Notes: a model not told the origin generated them from the sequence alone. A DNA stretch of 64,000 bases from Pseudomonadota bacterium (GCA_021792365.1 JAJYUT010000001.1:248001-312000), one strand, 5' to 3'; shown: positions 25,702 to 34,314, counted from the stretch's first letter. Numbers and translations: made by a program.

Positions 25702-26674
25702 GGGCGTTCGCCAAAACCTCGACGGTCAGGTGCGCGAGCGGATAACGCTCCCTCAACGCCAGCTTCAATTCGCCGGCATCGGTCGCACGCTGCGTGACGA
25801 TCGCGACGATGGCGGCGAAATGGCCCGGCCCCACCCGCCACACATGCAGGTCGGCCACGTGGTCGCCATCCTTGGATTCGATGTGGCGGCGGATCCGCCC
25901 GGCAAGATCGCCACCCGCCTCCATGTCCAGCAGGATGCCGCCAGTGTCGCGCAGCAGGCCGATCGACCAATGCAGGATGACGGCGGCGCCCACCAGCCCC
26001 ATCACGGGATCGAGCCACACAGCGCCGAACCACAGGCCGGCCAGCAGCGCAACGATCGCCAGCACCGAGGTCAGCGCGTCCGCGACCACGTGCAGGAAGG
26101 CGGCGCGAATATTGTGATCGGCGTGGTGGGCGGGATGGTGCCCAGGCTCATGCCCAGGCTCATGCCCATGCTCATGCTCATGCCCATGCTCATGCCCATG
26201 ACTGTGCTCATGCCCAGGGCTGGACCAGAGCATCCCCGCGCTGACGATGTTGACCGCCAGGCCGAGCACCGCCACCAGGATCGCCTGGTCAAAGGCGATC
26301 GGCACCGGCCGGGCCAGGCGCGTCAGCGATTCCCACGCGATCAGGAGCGCCGCCACCGCCAGGATGATGCCGCTGCTATAAGCCGCGAGGTCGCCGACCT
26401 TGCCGGTGCCGAAGGTGAAGCGCGGATTGCGCGCGTGCCGGCGCGCGAAGCGATAGGCCAGCGCTGAGAGGCCCATCGCGCCGGCATGCGTTGCCATGTG
26501 CCAGCCATCGGCCAGCAGCGCCATCGAGTTGAACACGGTGCCCGCCACGATCTCCGCCACCATGGTGACGGCTGTCAGGGCGACGACCATCCAGGTGCGC
26601 CGCTCGTGCCGCTCGTGCTGGCTGCCGAGGAAATTGTGGGTCTCGAACCAGGATTCGTCCGCGTCGCCGCGCAT
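25643..26674 (-). CDS. CDF family metal cation exporter with His-rich loop (DmeF-like)
   Basis: The 343-residue protein has six membrane segments, with metal-site motifs HMATHAG preceded by LLADGW in segment 2 and HVVADALTSVLAI in segment 5. It also has a large cytoplasmic loop of His, Glu and Gly (about residues 152-185), followed by the C-terminal cation-efflux domain (DLHVWRVGPGHFAAIV). The family exchanges divalent metals for protons. The His-rich loop and HNFLG start resemble the Co/Ni exporter DmeF. ATG 26674 is chosen since the frame upstream is not conserved in style. No DmeR/RcnR-type regulator is adjacent. Confidence 0.92.
   Translation of the reverse strand: MRGDADESWFETHNFLGSQHERHERRTWMVVALTAVTMVAEIVAGTVFNSMALLADGWHMATHAGAMGLSALAYRFARRHARNPRFTFGTGKVGDLAAYSSGIILAVAALLIAWESLTRLARPVPIAFDQAILVAVLGLAVNIVSAGMLWSSPGHEHSHGHEHGHEHEHGHEPGHEPGHHPAHHADHNIRAAFLHVVADALTSVLAIVALLAGLWFGAVWLDPVMGLVGAAVILHWSIGLLRDTGGILLDMEAGGDLAGRIRRHIESKDGDHVADLHVWRVGPGHFAAIVAIVTQRATDAGELKLALRERYPLAHLTVEVLANAPRDGGDSAPPDTSRPRPAQ
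26139..26217. repeat. Degenerate tandem repeat coding for the His-rich loop
   Basis: Units of CATGCCCATGCT and CATGCCCAGGCT repeat about six times. They lie inside the CDF gene and encode the His-Glu-His-Gly loop on the minus strand. Slippage here could change the number of metal-binding His residues without breaking the frame, because the units are multiples of three. Confidence 0.8.
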
Positions 26675-26889
26675 GGGGAAAACCGTTCTCCGCCTTCTCG
26701 CTCCAATCCGATGTAGTCCCGACGTAGCGCCGCGTCGAGTGCATCTTGGTGCGCCAGCCGAGACTCGGGCGGATGACATAACGTAACGAGGCCATTCAAA
26801 TGACCAAGTCGCCAGGGATTCCAAGGTGCCTCGTCTCGCGCTATCCTGGCCTCGGAGCGGCGTGCTGCGGCAGCCGGGGGGAACCTGCA

Positions 26890-29064
26890 ATGAGCATTCT
26901 CAGCGTTCGCGCGTCGGCCCGGCTGCGATCCATGGCCGGCCTGTTGAGCTTCGTACTCCTGCTGGCGGCCGCACCATCCGCGCTGGGGCAGCAGGACGGG
27001 GCACAGGCCGCGGCCGGGTCGCCGCCCAACCAAGTCGAATTGCTGCTGGACCTGCTGCGCGATCCCGTGGTCCAGGAATGGCTGGAGCGCCAGCCCACGG
27101 CCGGCGATGCGGAGGCGACGGCAACCCCGCCCCCGCAGCCGCTATCCGTGACCGGCTATTTCGCGGAGCGGCTGCAGGTGCTCCGTGACAACCTGGCGCT
27201 GCTGGCCGCCGCCCGGCACAAGCTGCCGGCTGAGTTGGAGCGCGCCTGGATCATCCTGTCGCTGGAATTCCAGGAACAGGGACTCCTCGCGGTTCTGCTT
27301 CTGATCGCGATTTTCATCGCGGTCGGCTTCGCCTGCGTCGGGGGCTATTGGTGGCTCGCCACCGGCTTTCGCAACTGGATCATCACGAGCGAGATCAGGA
27401 GCGTCGGGGAGCGGCTGCGCGCCATGATGGCGCGGCTGGCCTTCGCGACCGGCTGGGCGCTCTCCTTCGCCCTGGGCAGCGTCGGCGCATTCCTGGTCTT
27501 CAAATGGCCGCTGCTCCTGCGCGAGATCGTGCTCGGCTACCTGGTTGCGTTCCTGTGCGGCTGGCTGGCGAGAATCGTGGGCGGCTTCCTGTTGGCGCCG
27601 GGCGGCGGCCGTGCGGCGCGCTTCCGCATCATTCCGATGTCCGATGACGCCGCCAGGTTCTGGCACCGCCGCATTATCATCGCGGTCAGCGTGATCGCCT
27701 TCGCCTGGGTCACGCTGAGCCTGCTCCGCACGCTCGGCGTCCTGCCCGCCAGCCTCAAATTGCTGAGCTACAGCGCGGCGCTGTTCCTGCTCGGCCTTGC
27801 TCTGGAAGTGATCTGGCGCCGCCCAGTCGCCGAGACCGCCGGCGCCGTGCCGCGGCGGATCGGCCGGCGCGGACGCTCGATCATCGCCACCATCCTTTTC
27901 CTGGCGCTGTGGCTCTTGTGGGCGCTGCACCTGATGCCGGCCTTCTGGGTGCTGCTGATCGGCAGCGCCTTGCCCTTCCTGCTCTCTGTCAGCCGCTCGG
28001 CCGTCGCGCATCTGCTGCGGCCGGTCGACGGCGCGACCGAGGACCGGGGCGCGCCGATCCTCGCGGCGGTCGCCCTGGAGCGCGGGCTGCGGGCCGCGCT
28101 GGTCATCCTCGCCGCCCTGCTCCTGGCCTATGCGTGGGACATCGACCTGATCGAGCTGACCGCGCGCGATACGGTGGCGACGCGGCTGATCCGCGGCGCC
28201 TTGAGCGGCATCGTCATCATCCTCGTCGCCGACTTCCTCTGGCGGCTGGCCCGTGCCCTGATCGACACCAAGGTCGCCGAGGCGATGCAGGCCGGCGAGA
28301 TCGACAGCGAAGAGGCCCGTCGCCGCGCGCGCCTGCGCACCCTGCTGCCGATCCTGCGCAACATGCTGCTGGTCGTGGTGATCGCCGTGGCGGCGATGAT
28401 GGTGCTCTCGGCCCTCGGGATCGAGATCGGGCCGCTGATCGCCGGCGCCGGCGTGATCGGCGTCGCCGTGGGCTTCGGCGCGCAGACGCTGGTGCGGGAC
28501 ATCATCAGCGGCGTGTTCTACCTGTTCGACGACGCCTTCCGCGTCGGGGAATACATCCAGAGCGGCAGCTACAAAGGGACGGTCGAGTCCTTCTCGCTGC
28601 GCTCGGTCAAGCTGCGGCACCATCGCGGGCCGCTCTACACCGTGCCGTTCGGCGAGCTGGGCGCGGTGCAGAACATGAGCCGCGACTGGGTGATCGACAA
28701 GATGACCATCGGCATCACCTATGACAGTGACCTCGACAAGGCCAAGAAGATCATCAAGCAGGTCGGCAAGGACCTGGCCGCCGACCCGGATTTCGCCCCG
28801 CACATCATCGAGCCCTTGAAGATGCAGGGCGTGGAGCAGTTCGGCGACTACGCCATCCAGATCCGCATGAAGATGATGACCAAGCCTGGCGAGCAGTTCG
28901 TGATCCGGCGCAGGGCCTACGCCTTGATCAAGAAGGCGTTCGACGCGAACGGGATCAGCTTCGCCTTCCCGACGGTGCAGGTCGCGCAGGGCGATGAGGC
29001 GAGCGCGGCCGCCAAGCAGGCAATCGACCTTGCACAGGCGAAGGCCGTGCCGGAAGGAGCGTAG
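26890..29064 (+). CDS. Large MscS-family mechanosensitive channel
   Basis: The 724-residue protein has a signal peptide (LLSFVLLLAAAPSALGQ), a periplasmic region (about residues 35-125), about ten membrane segments and a C-terminal MscS core. In the core the pore-lining helix reads LIAGAGVIGVAVGFGAQTLV with the following DIISGVFYLFDDAFRVGEYI. The beta domain contains GTVESFSLRSVKLRHHRGP and the alpha/beta domain ends near QVGKDL. It should open under membrane tension to release solutes during osmotic downshift. The length places it with the MscK/YbiO-like large members. It is divergent from the CDF exporter and convergent, three bases away, with a decarboxylase gene. Confidence 0.92.
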   Translation: MSILSVRASARLRSMAGLLSFVLLLAAAPSALGQQDGAQAAAGSPPNQVELLLDLLRDPVVQEWLERQPTAGDAEATATPPPQPLSVTGYFAERLQVLRDNLALLAAARHKLPAELERAWIILSLEFQEQGLLAVLLLIAIFIAVGFACVGGYWWLATGFRNWIITSEIRSVGERLRAMMARLAFATGWALSFALGSVGAFLVFKWPLLLREIVLGYLVAFLCGWLARIVGGFLLAPGGGRAARFRIIPMSDDAARFWHRRIIIAVSVIAFAWVTLSLLRTLGVLPASLKLLSYSAALFLLGLALEVIWRRPVAETAGAVPRRIGRRGRSIIATILFLALWLLWALHLMPAFWVLLIGSALPFLLSVSRSAVAHLLRPVDGATEDRGAPILAAVALERGLRAALVILAALLLAYAWDIDLIELTARDTVATRLIRGALSGIVIILVADFLWRLARALIDTKVAEAMQAGEIDSEEARRRARLRTLLPILRNMLLVVVIAVAAMMVLSALGIEIGPLIAGAGVIGVAVGFGAQTLVRDIISGVFYLFDDAFRVGEYIQSGSYKGTVESFSLRSVKLRHHRGPLYTVPFGELGAVQNMSRDWVIDKMTIGITYDSDLDKAKKIIKQVGKDLAADPDFAPHIIEPLKMQGVEQFGDYAIQIRMKMMTKPGEQFVIRRRAYALIKKAFDANGISFAFPTVQVAQGDEASAAAKQAIDLAQAKAVPEGA

Positions 29065-29067
29065 GCG

Positions 29068-30495
29068 CTATCGCGGCAGCCCGCGCGCGATCTGCTGGAT
29101 CACCTCCCACGCGAAGGCGACATCCGCTTCGGCCGTATAGGTCTGGCCGATCACGAAGCGAATCACGAATTCGTCCCGGAAGCGCGTCTGCGTGAGGTAG
29201 ATGCGGCCGTCATCGTTGATCGCCTGGATGAGGCGCGCGTTGAGCGCGTCGAGGTCGCCGGCGCCCGCGGGGCGGTAGCGGAAACTGAGCAAGGAGAGAA
29301 TCGGCGGCGTGACCAGCTCGAAATCCGGCGCCGCCGCGATGCGCGCCGCCAGGTCCTGCGCCCAGCGCACATGATCGCGGATCAGGGCCTGCAACTGCTC
29401 GATGCCGTAGGCGCGGATCACGAACCAGAGCTTCAGCGCGCGGAAGCGGCGGCCCAGCTGCAGCGACCATTCGCTGTAATTGATGATGCCGTCGCGGCCC
29501 ACGGTCGACCCTGGCGTCTTGAGGTACTCGGGGCGGATGCCGAGCGTTTTCACCAGTGCCTCGGGATCGCGCACGAAGAAGGCGGTGCAGTCGAAATTGG
29601 TCAGCAGCCATTTGTGCGGATTGAACACGACGCTGTCCGCCAGCTCCACGCCGTTCCACAGATCGCGGAACTCCGGGCAGATCATGGCGCTGCCGGCCCA
29701 GGCGGCATCGACATGGACGTGGAGGTCGTGGCGGCGCGCGATCTCGCAGATCGCCCGGACGTCGTCGCAAGCGCCGACCGAGGTGCCGCCGACGGACACG
29801 ACAATCGCTGCCGGCAGATGGCCCGCTTCCTTGTCCGCTACAATCGCGCGCTCAAGGGCGGCGGTGTCGACGCCGTAGAGCTTCCCGACCGACGGCAGCT
29901 TCACGAGGTTGTCCTGGCCGATGCCGGAGATCCAGCACGCCTTGTCGACGGAGGAATGGGCCTGCTCCGAGCAATAGACGCGCACGGCTGGCTGACCGCT
30001 GAGGCCCTTGGCATTGCCGCGCCACGCCAGCGCCTTCTCGCGCGCAGTCAGCAGGGCGGAGAGCGTGGCGCTGGACGCGGTATCATGGATGACGCCGTGG
30101 AACCCATCCGGCAGGCCGATCATCTGGCGCAGCCAGTCCATGACCCGCATCTCCAGCTCGGTCGCGGCTGGCGAGGTCTGCCAGAGCATGCATTGCACGC
30201 CGAGGCTGGCGGTCAGGTATTCCGCGAGGACGGAGGGCGGGCTGGAATTGCAGGGAAAATACGCAAAGTGGCGCGGATGCTGCCAGTGTGTGAGGCCCGG
30301 CACGATGACGCGTTCGAAATCGGCGAAGATCGCGGCCAGGTCCTCGCCCTTCCGCGGCGGCGAAGCCGGCAGCGCGTCGAGCGTAACGCCCGGCGCCTGG
30401 GGCGTGCGCACCGGACGGTCACGCACCGTCGAAAGGTAGCGGGCAGCCCAATCGGCGATCCTGGCACCCCAGTGCCGGATCTCCTCGATCCGCAT
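29068..30495 (-). CDS. Group II PLP-dependent (aromatic amino acid type) decarboxylase
   Basis: The 475-residue enzyme matches aromatic-L-amino-acid decarboxylases. LTHWQHPRHFAYFPCNSSPP occurs near the N-terminus, IHDTASSATLSALLTAREKA forms part of the active site, HVDAAWAGSAMICPEFR supplies the Asp that binds the PLP nitrogen, and FNPHKWLLTNFDC holds the PLP lysine. It decarboxylates an amino acid to an amine and CO2 in the cytoplasm. The substrate is not certain: Tyr, Trp, Phe or DOPA would fit the group. It follows the AruI-like gene by four bases on the same strand, so the two form an operon. Confidence 0.9.
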   Translation of the reverse strand: MRIEEIRHWGARIADWAARYLSTVRDRPVRTPQAPGVTLDALPASPPRKGEDLAAIFADFERVIVPGLTHWQHPRHFAYFPCNSSPPSVLAEYLTASLGVQCMLWQTSPAATELEMRVMDWLRQMIGLPDGFHGVIHDTASSATLSALLTAREKALAWRGNAKGLSGQPAVRVYCSEQAHSSVDKACWISGIGQDNLVKLPSVGKLYGVDTAALERAIVADKEAGHLPAAIVVSVGGTSVGACDDVRAICEIARRHDLHVHVDAAWAGSAMICPEFRDLWNGVELADSVVFNPHKWLLTNFDCTAFFVRDPEALVKTLGIRPEYLKTPGSTVGRDGIINYSEWSLQLGRRFRALKLWFVIRAYGIEQLQALIRDHVRWAQDLAARIAAAPDFELVTPPILSLLSFRYRPAGAGDLDALNARLIQAINDDGRIYLTQTRFRDEFVIRFVIGQTYTAEADVAFAWEVIQQIARGLPR

Positions 30496-30499
30496 CGGA

Positions 30500-32107
30500 T
30501 CAGCCCTGGTAGTTCGCGACGTAGTCGTTCTCCTCGATCTCGATGATGGTCGCGGTCTTGCGCGCGGCGGCCTCCCGCAGCAGGCGCGGCAGGTCGCCGG
30601 GATATTTCAGCTGCACGGCCTCGCAGCCGAAGCCCTTGGCGAGCACCTGGAAGTCCGGCGTGAAGATGTCGACGCCGATGGGATGGATCTGGCGCGAGAC
30701 CATGTAGCTCTTGATCTCGCCATAGCCTTTGTTGTTCCAGAGCAGCACGATCACCGGCGTTTCCGCCTCGCGCGCGGAAGCTAGCTCCGCGATCGTGAAT
30801 TGCAAGCCGCCGTCTCCGATCAGGCACACGACCGGCCGCTCCGCCGCCGCGAGTTGCGCACCGATGGCCGCGGGCAGCGCATAACCCAGCGTCCCGTATC
30901 CGGTCGCCGAGCAGAACCAGGAGCGCGGCGCGGCTGACGGATAGTAGATGCAGCCGGCATAGACCGGCTGCGCCGAATCCCCGACCAGGATCGCACCCGG
31001 CAAGGTGTCGCGCACCGTCTCCATGAGGTGCAAAGACGCGCGATAAACGCGGTTGAGGTCTGACAGCACGCCGTTGCGTGCGGCAGCCGCGCGTGCGGCG
31101 CCGTTGCGCTGGGCGGCGCGCAGCAGCGGCGCCAGGGCCGAGGCGGCCTCCGACGCATCGGCGATGATCGGCAGGTCGGGCTGGCGCGAACGCACGATCT
31201 GCTGCGCGTCGATGTCGATGCGGATCGCCTTGCCGTTGAACTTCGCGCCGCCCTGCTCCAGCCAATCGTAATCGGTGGAGCCGAACTCGGCGCCGATCGC
31301 CAGGATGACATCGGCGCTCTCGATCAGGCTCATGGTCGGCGGCATGGACGGGCTGCACGGCACCGCGAGCGGGTGTCCGGGCGGCAGCAGGCCGCGGCCA
31401 TTGACCGACATCACCGTCGGTGCGTCGAGGGTCTCCGCCAGCGAGCGCACGAAAGGTGCGGCATCCTGCGCGCCGCCGCCCACCAGCAGCACGGGCGCGC
31501 TGGCAATGTTCAGCCAGTTCGCGGCCTTCTCCAGCGCACTCGCCGAAGCAGCCGGCGGGGCCGGCGGCACGATGGCGCGGATCGGCGGCAGCTTATCCGC
31601 CGGCGCGGTGATGATGTCGAGCGGCAACTCGATATGCACGGGACGCGGCCGCGCGCCCGCGAACAAGGCGAAGGCGCGTGCCAGCACCTTGGGCAGCTCC
31701 GCCGGTGTCATCACGGTATGGCTGAAGGCCGAGACCTGCCGCGCCAATTGGCGCTGGTCCTGCAACTCATGCAGCCACCCTTCGCCGGAGCCAAGCTGGC
31801 CCAGGGCGTTGACGGCGGAGATCACCAGCATCGGCACGGAATCGGCGTAGGCCTGCGCCATCGCGGTCGCGATGTTGGTCATGCCGGGGCCGGTGATGAT
31901 GAAGCAGACTCCCGGCCGTCCGCTGACCCGCGCATAACCGTCGGCCATGAAGCCGGCGCCCTGCTCATGCCGGGGCGTGACGTGCCGGATCCTGGTGTTC
32001 GGCAGGCCGCGATAGAGCTCCACCGTATGGACGCCCGGAATGCCGAAGATCACTTCGACGCCATAGGCCTCCAGCAACTCGGCCAGATACATGCCGACCG
32101 TCCGCAT
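30500..32107 (-). CDS. aruI: Thiamine-diphosphate enzyme, 5-guanidino-2-oxopentanoate decarboxylase-like
   Basis: The 535-residue ThDP enzyme has the activating Glu in TPRHEQGAGFMADGYARVSG, a central domain (SADVILAIGAEFGSTDY) and the ThDP motif GDGGLQFTIAEL ending WNNKGYGE. The N-terminal FGIPGVHTVELYRGL is typical of AruI, which converts 2-ketoarginine to 4-guanidinobutyraldehyde in the arginine transaminase pathway. Other acetolactate-synthase-like decarboxylases are possible, so the specificity is moderate inference. It is the first gene of a two-gene operon with the PLP decarboxylase. Its GGGGAG ribosome binding site lies inside an inverted repeat (32111-32150). Confidence 0.75.
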   Translation of the reverse strand: MRTVGMYLAELLEAYGVEVIFGIPGVHTVELYRGLPNTRIRHVTPRHEQGAGFMADGYARVSGRPGVCFIITGPGMTNIATAMAQAYADSVPMLVISAVNALGQLGSGEGWLHELQDQRQLARQVSAFSHTVMTPAELPKVLARAFALFAGARPRPVHIELPLDIITAPADKLPPIRAIVPPAPPAASASALEKAANWLNIASAPVLLVGGGAQDAAPFVRSLAETLDAPTVMSVNGRGLLPPGHPLAVPCSPSMPPTMSLIESADVILAIGAEFGSTDYDWLEQGGAKFNGKAIRIDIDAQQIVRSRQPDLPIIADASEAASALAPLLRAAQRNGAARAAAARNGVLSDLNRVYRASLHLMETVRDTLPGAILVGDSAQPVYAGCIYYPSAAPRSWFCSATGYGTLGYALPAAIGAQLAAAERPVVCLIGDGGLQFTIAELASAREAETPVIVLLWNNKGYGEIKSYMVSRQIHPIGVDIFTPDFQVLAKGFGCEAVQLKYPGDLPRLLREAAARKTATIIEIEENDYVANYQG

Positions 32108-32110
32108 AAG

Positions 32111-32150
32111 ACTCCCCGTTCCTGATCTTTTGACGATGCTCCCGGGGAGT
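32111..32150 (-). promoter_or_regulatory. Hairpin occluding the ribosome binding site of the aruI-like gene
   Basis: On the minus strand an ACTCCCCG segment is followed 24 bases later by its perfect complement CGGGGAGT, which contains the GGGGAG ribosome binding site four bases before the ATG at 32107. Folding would hide the binding site, so translation may be controlled by temperature, ligand or protein. Confidence 0.5.
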
Positions 32151-32194
32151 AGAGATAGCGGATATGAACCGCTTTGGCGATGGCCGCGGACCGC

Positions 32195-32533
32195 CTACAG
32201 CACGGCGATCCGCCCCGTCATGTGGCGGTGAAACTTGCAGAGATAGGCGAACTCGCCGGCAATCGGAAAGGCGATCTCCTTGCTCTCATCCTTGCGCAAC
32301 GTGCCGGTATCGAAGGCATCGCCGGTCGCCGTGTGCGGCGCCAGGTCGAGATTGACGAAGGTAACCGTACTGCCCGCGGGGATTTCCAGCTCGGCGGGCG
32401 CGAACTCGAACCGGCTGATCTCCACCGTCGCACTATCCCCGCGCGCGGAGCGGAAGACGGGCAGGACCGAGAGAAGAGCAAGAAGGCAGCGCCGGGTCCA
32501 TACCGCGGAGCCGGCGTCGCCATGAACCGTCAT
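32195..32533 (-). CDS. Small exported cupredoxin
   Basis: The 112-residue protein has a signal region (RRCLLALLSVLPVFRSARG) with a possible twin-arginine start. Its cupredoxin domain runs from VEISRFEFAPAELEIPAGSTV to APHTATGDAF and YLCKFHRHMTGRIAVL. The type 1 copper ligands are visible as His in APHTA and the Cys, His and Met of CKFHRHM. It resembles amicyanin/plastocyanin-like proteins and should carry electrons or copper in the periplasm. It starts two bases after the stop of the DUF4142 gene, so they are cotranscribed. Confidence 0.88.
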   Translation of the reverse strand: MTVHGDAGSAVWTRRCLLALLSVLPVFRSARGDSATVEISRFEFAPAELEIPAGSTVTFVNLDLAPHTATGDAFDTGTLRKDESKEIAFPIAGEFAYLCKFHRHMTGRIAVL

Positions 32534-32535
32534 CG

Positions 32536-33075
32536 TCACGACCCGATGTCCGCCACCATCTTCTCGGCATGTTTCTCGTGCGCCTGAAAGGTGTCGAGCG
32601 CAGAGCCGAGCAGGGTCTTCAGCTCGGCATTCTCCACGTTCGGAATGAAGGCCTCGCTCACCACCTTGTTCACCGTTTGATGATAGGCGAGCTCGTTGGC
32701 GGCGTAGCTCTTGTCGAACGCCGCCCCGCTGAGTTGCGCCATCTTGGTCCAATTGTCGCGCGCGCCCTTCAGTAGGCTCTGGCTGAATGCGTTGTCCTGC
32801 GGCTCCGCCTTCAGCTTCTTCAGCAGGGCGAGAGCAGCGTCATTCACCGCCTCATGATCGCGGATCATCAGTTCCGCGAACTCCCGCACCGCCCGGTCAT
32901 CGGATAGAGCGAGCGCCAGATGCGCATTTCGAATGTCGATGTCGCCGGCGACATAGGCTGCGTGGGCGACTTCCAGGTCGTTGAGCTTGCCGGAATCCTG
33001 GGCGTTGGCCGGGCCGGTGCAGCCGGCGGCCATCATTGCGGCCAGCGCCAGGCTGGCCAGAATGGTGCGTGACAT
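32536..33075 (-). CDS. DUF4142 predicted lipoprotein (ferritin-like four-helix bundle)
   Basis: A lipobox-like AAGC at about residues 16-19 suggests lipidation. The mature region has the DUF4142 pattern: EVAHAAYVAGDIDIRNAHLA, AVREFAELMIRDHEAVNDAA, AFDKSYAANELAYHQTVNKV and a final ALDTFQAHEKHAEKMV. Regularly spaced Glu and His (IRDHE, AHEKHAE) recall ferritin-like metal sites. GGGAGGAG precedes the ATG. These proteins are often found in stress-response units. Here it is the first gene of a pair with a cupredoxin, divergent from an ECF sigma factor, which may control it (inference). Confidence 0.85.
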   Translation of the reverse strand: MSRTILASLALAAMMAAGCTGPANAQDSGKLNDLEVAHAAYVAGDIDIRNAHLALALSDDRAVREFAELMIRDHEAVNDAALALLKKLKAEPQDNAFSQSLLKGARDNWTKMAQLSGAAFDKSYAANELAYHQTVNKVVSEAFIPNVENAELKTLLGSALDTFQAHEKHAEKMVADIGS

Positions 33076-33156
33076 CTCTCTCCTCCCATCGGTTGCGGTG
33101 CCGATTGGATGCCCTCAGGTTGCGCCGAGTTCCCGGTCGGACGTAGATTTCGGCCG

Positions 33157-33170
33157 CGGGAACGTTCCCG
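33157..33170. promoter_or_regulatory. 14-bp palindrome between the ECF sigma and DUF4142 genes
   Basis: CGGGAACGTTCCCG is a perfect palindrome. It places GGAAC, the usual -35 core of ECF-type promoters, on both strands facing each gene. On the plus side a TCTAA follows at 33183. The spacing is slightly long, and no good CGTT -10 of the alphaproteobacterial EcfG type is seen, so this may be an operator instead. Confidence 0.4.
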
Positions 33171-33194
33171 GCAGCCACCGCATCTAATACAACG

Positions 33195-33896
33195 ATGGTT
33201 ATTGCAGGCTCAGGCGCGACACGGGTCGAGGCGGACGAGGCGGCGTTGATCGCGCGTGCCCTGACTCGCGATGCCGTTGCCCTGGCGGAGATCATGCGGC
33301 GCAACAACCGGCGGCTGTACCGGGCGTCCTGGGGCATCCTGCGCGACGAGCAGGAAGCGGAAGACGCGGTGCAGGATTGCTACCTCAAGGCCTTTACCGC
33401 CTTGCCCGGCTTTCGCGGCGAGGCGGCGCTTGCCACTTGGCTCACCCGCATCTGCATCAACGAGGCGCTGATGCGTCGACGCAGGCGCCAGGCCCAAGCG
33501 GCAGCCGTGGGCAACGTCATTCCCCTCAGGCCGGAAGGCAAGCCGGAAGTGGAAGCTGCGGAAGACCCCGCGCTTTCGCCCGAATCCGCTGCCATGCGGA
33601 CACAGTTGCGGCCCTATCTGGAGGAGGCGATCGGAGCATTGCCGGAAGATCAGCGCGCGGTGTTCGTCCTGCGTGCGCTGGAAGAATTGAGCGTCGAGGA
33701 GACCGCGCAGATCCTCGATCTCAATCCCCAGACGGTCCGCACCCGCTTCCTGCGCGCCCGCCGCAAGCTGCAGGAACGGCTGCAGCGCGAATTGAAGCTC
33801 ACATTCGGCGAGATGCTGCCCTTCGCCGGAGCGAGATGCGACCGACTGGTCGAGCGGGTGCTGGCGAGATTGGGCCTGCCTAATCCTTCGGCTTGA
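33195..33896 (+). CDS. ECF-type RNA polymerase sigma factor
   Basis: The 233-residue protein has sigma region 2 (RLYRASWGILRDEQEAEDAV, then FRGEAALATWLTRICINEAL) and region 4 (ALPEDQRAVFVLRALEELSV, ETAQILDLNPQTVRTRFLRA). It should direct RNA polymerase to a limited set of stress promoters. The linker and the 30-residue tail with one Cys are a little longer than average. No anti-sigma gene lies next to it, which is unusual for this class. It is divergent from the DUF4142/cupredoxin pair, which are candidate targets. Its 3' end overlaps msrB by 17 bases. Confidence 0.92.
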   Translation: MVIAGSGATRVEADEAALIARALTRDAVALAEIMRRNNRRLYRASWGILRDEQEAEDAVQDCYLKAFTALPGFRGEAALATWLTRICINEALMRRRRRQAQAAAVGNVIPLRPEGKPEVEAAEDPALSPESAAMRTQLRPYLEEAIGALPEDQRAVFVLRALEELSVEETAQILDLNPQTVRTRFLRARRKLQERLQRELKLTFGEMLPFAGARCDRLVERVLARLGLPNPSA

Positions 33897-34314
33897 ACTC
33901 CAGCGCCGCGCCATTGATGCAGTAGCGCTGGCCGGTCGGCGCCGGACCGTCCTCGAAGACATGGCCTTGATGGGCGCCGCACTTGGCGCAGTGGACCTCG
34001 GTACGCACCATGAACAAGGAGCGGTCGGTCTGGGTCGCCGTCGCGCCTTCGATCGGCGCCACGAAGCTTGGCCAGCCGGTGCCGCTCTCGAACTTCGCCT
34101 CCGTGTCGTAGGCCGGCGTGCCGCAGGCGGCGCATACGAACCTGCCGGGCCGCTTCTCGCGCAGCAGAGGCGAGGAGCCTGGCCGCTCGGTCGCATGCTC
34201 GAACATCACGGCGAACTGCTCCGGGGTGAGCTGCCGGCGCCATTCCTCGTCGCTCTTCACGACCGCGTAGCCTTCGGTCGGGGCGATGTTGCTGCTCTTG
34301 CTAAAGAGTCCCAT
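33880..34314 (-). CDS. msrB: Peptide-methionine (R)-S-oxide reductase
   Basis: MsrB reduces the R form of methionine sulfoxide in proteins. The 144-residue protein has the two zinc Cys pairs (VCAACGTP and HCAKCGAHQGHVF), the substrate motif SGTGWPSF and the catalytic Cys in RYCINGAALEF. A short N-terminal extension (MGLFSKSSNIAPTEGYAVV) is present, without a clear signal peptide. GGGAGG lies eight bases before the ATG. It sits between an ECF sigma factor and a LuxR-type regulator, which fits an oxidative-stress neighbourhood. Confidence 0.96.
   Translation of the reverse strand: MGLFSKSSNIAPTEGYAVVKSDEEWRRQLTPEQFAVMFEHATERPGSSPLLREKRPGRFVCAACGTPAYDTEAKFESGTGWPSFVAPIEGATATQTDRSLFMVRTEVHCAKCGAHQGHVFEDGPAPTGQRYCINGAALEFKPKD

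Noticed and set aside
26139-26217. Repeat array resembling a small CRISPR
   Set aside because: Units are short, contiguous, without spacers, and code for the His-rich loop of a metal exporter.
27142-28803. 553-residue minus-strand open frame
   Set aside because: It is antisense to the MscS gene, highly charged and repetitive, and has no recognisable domain.
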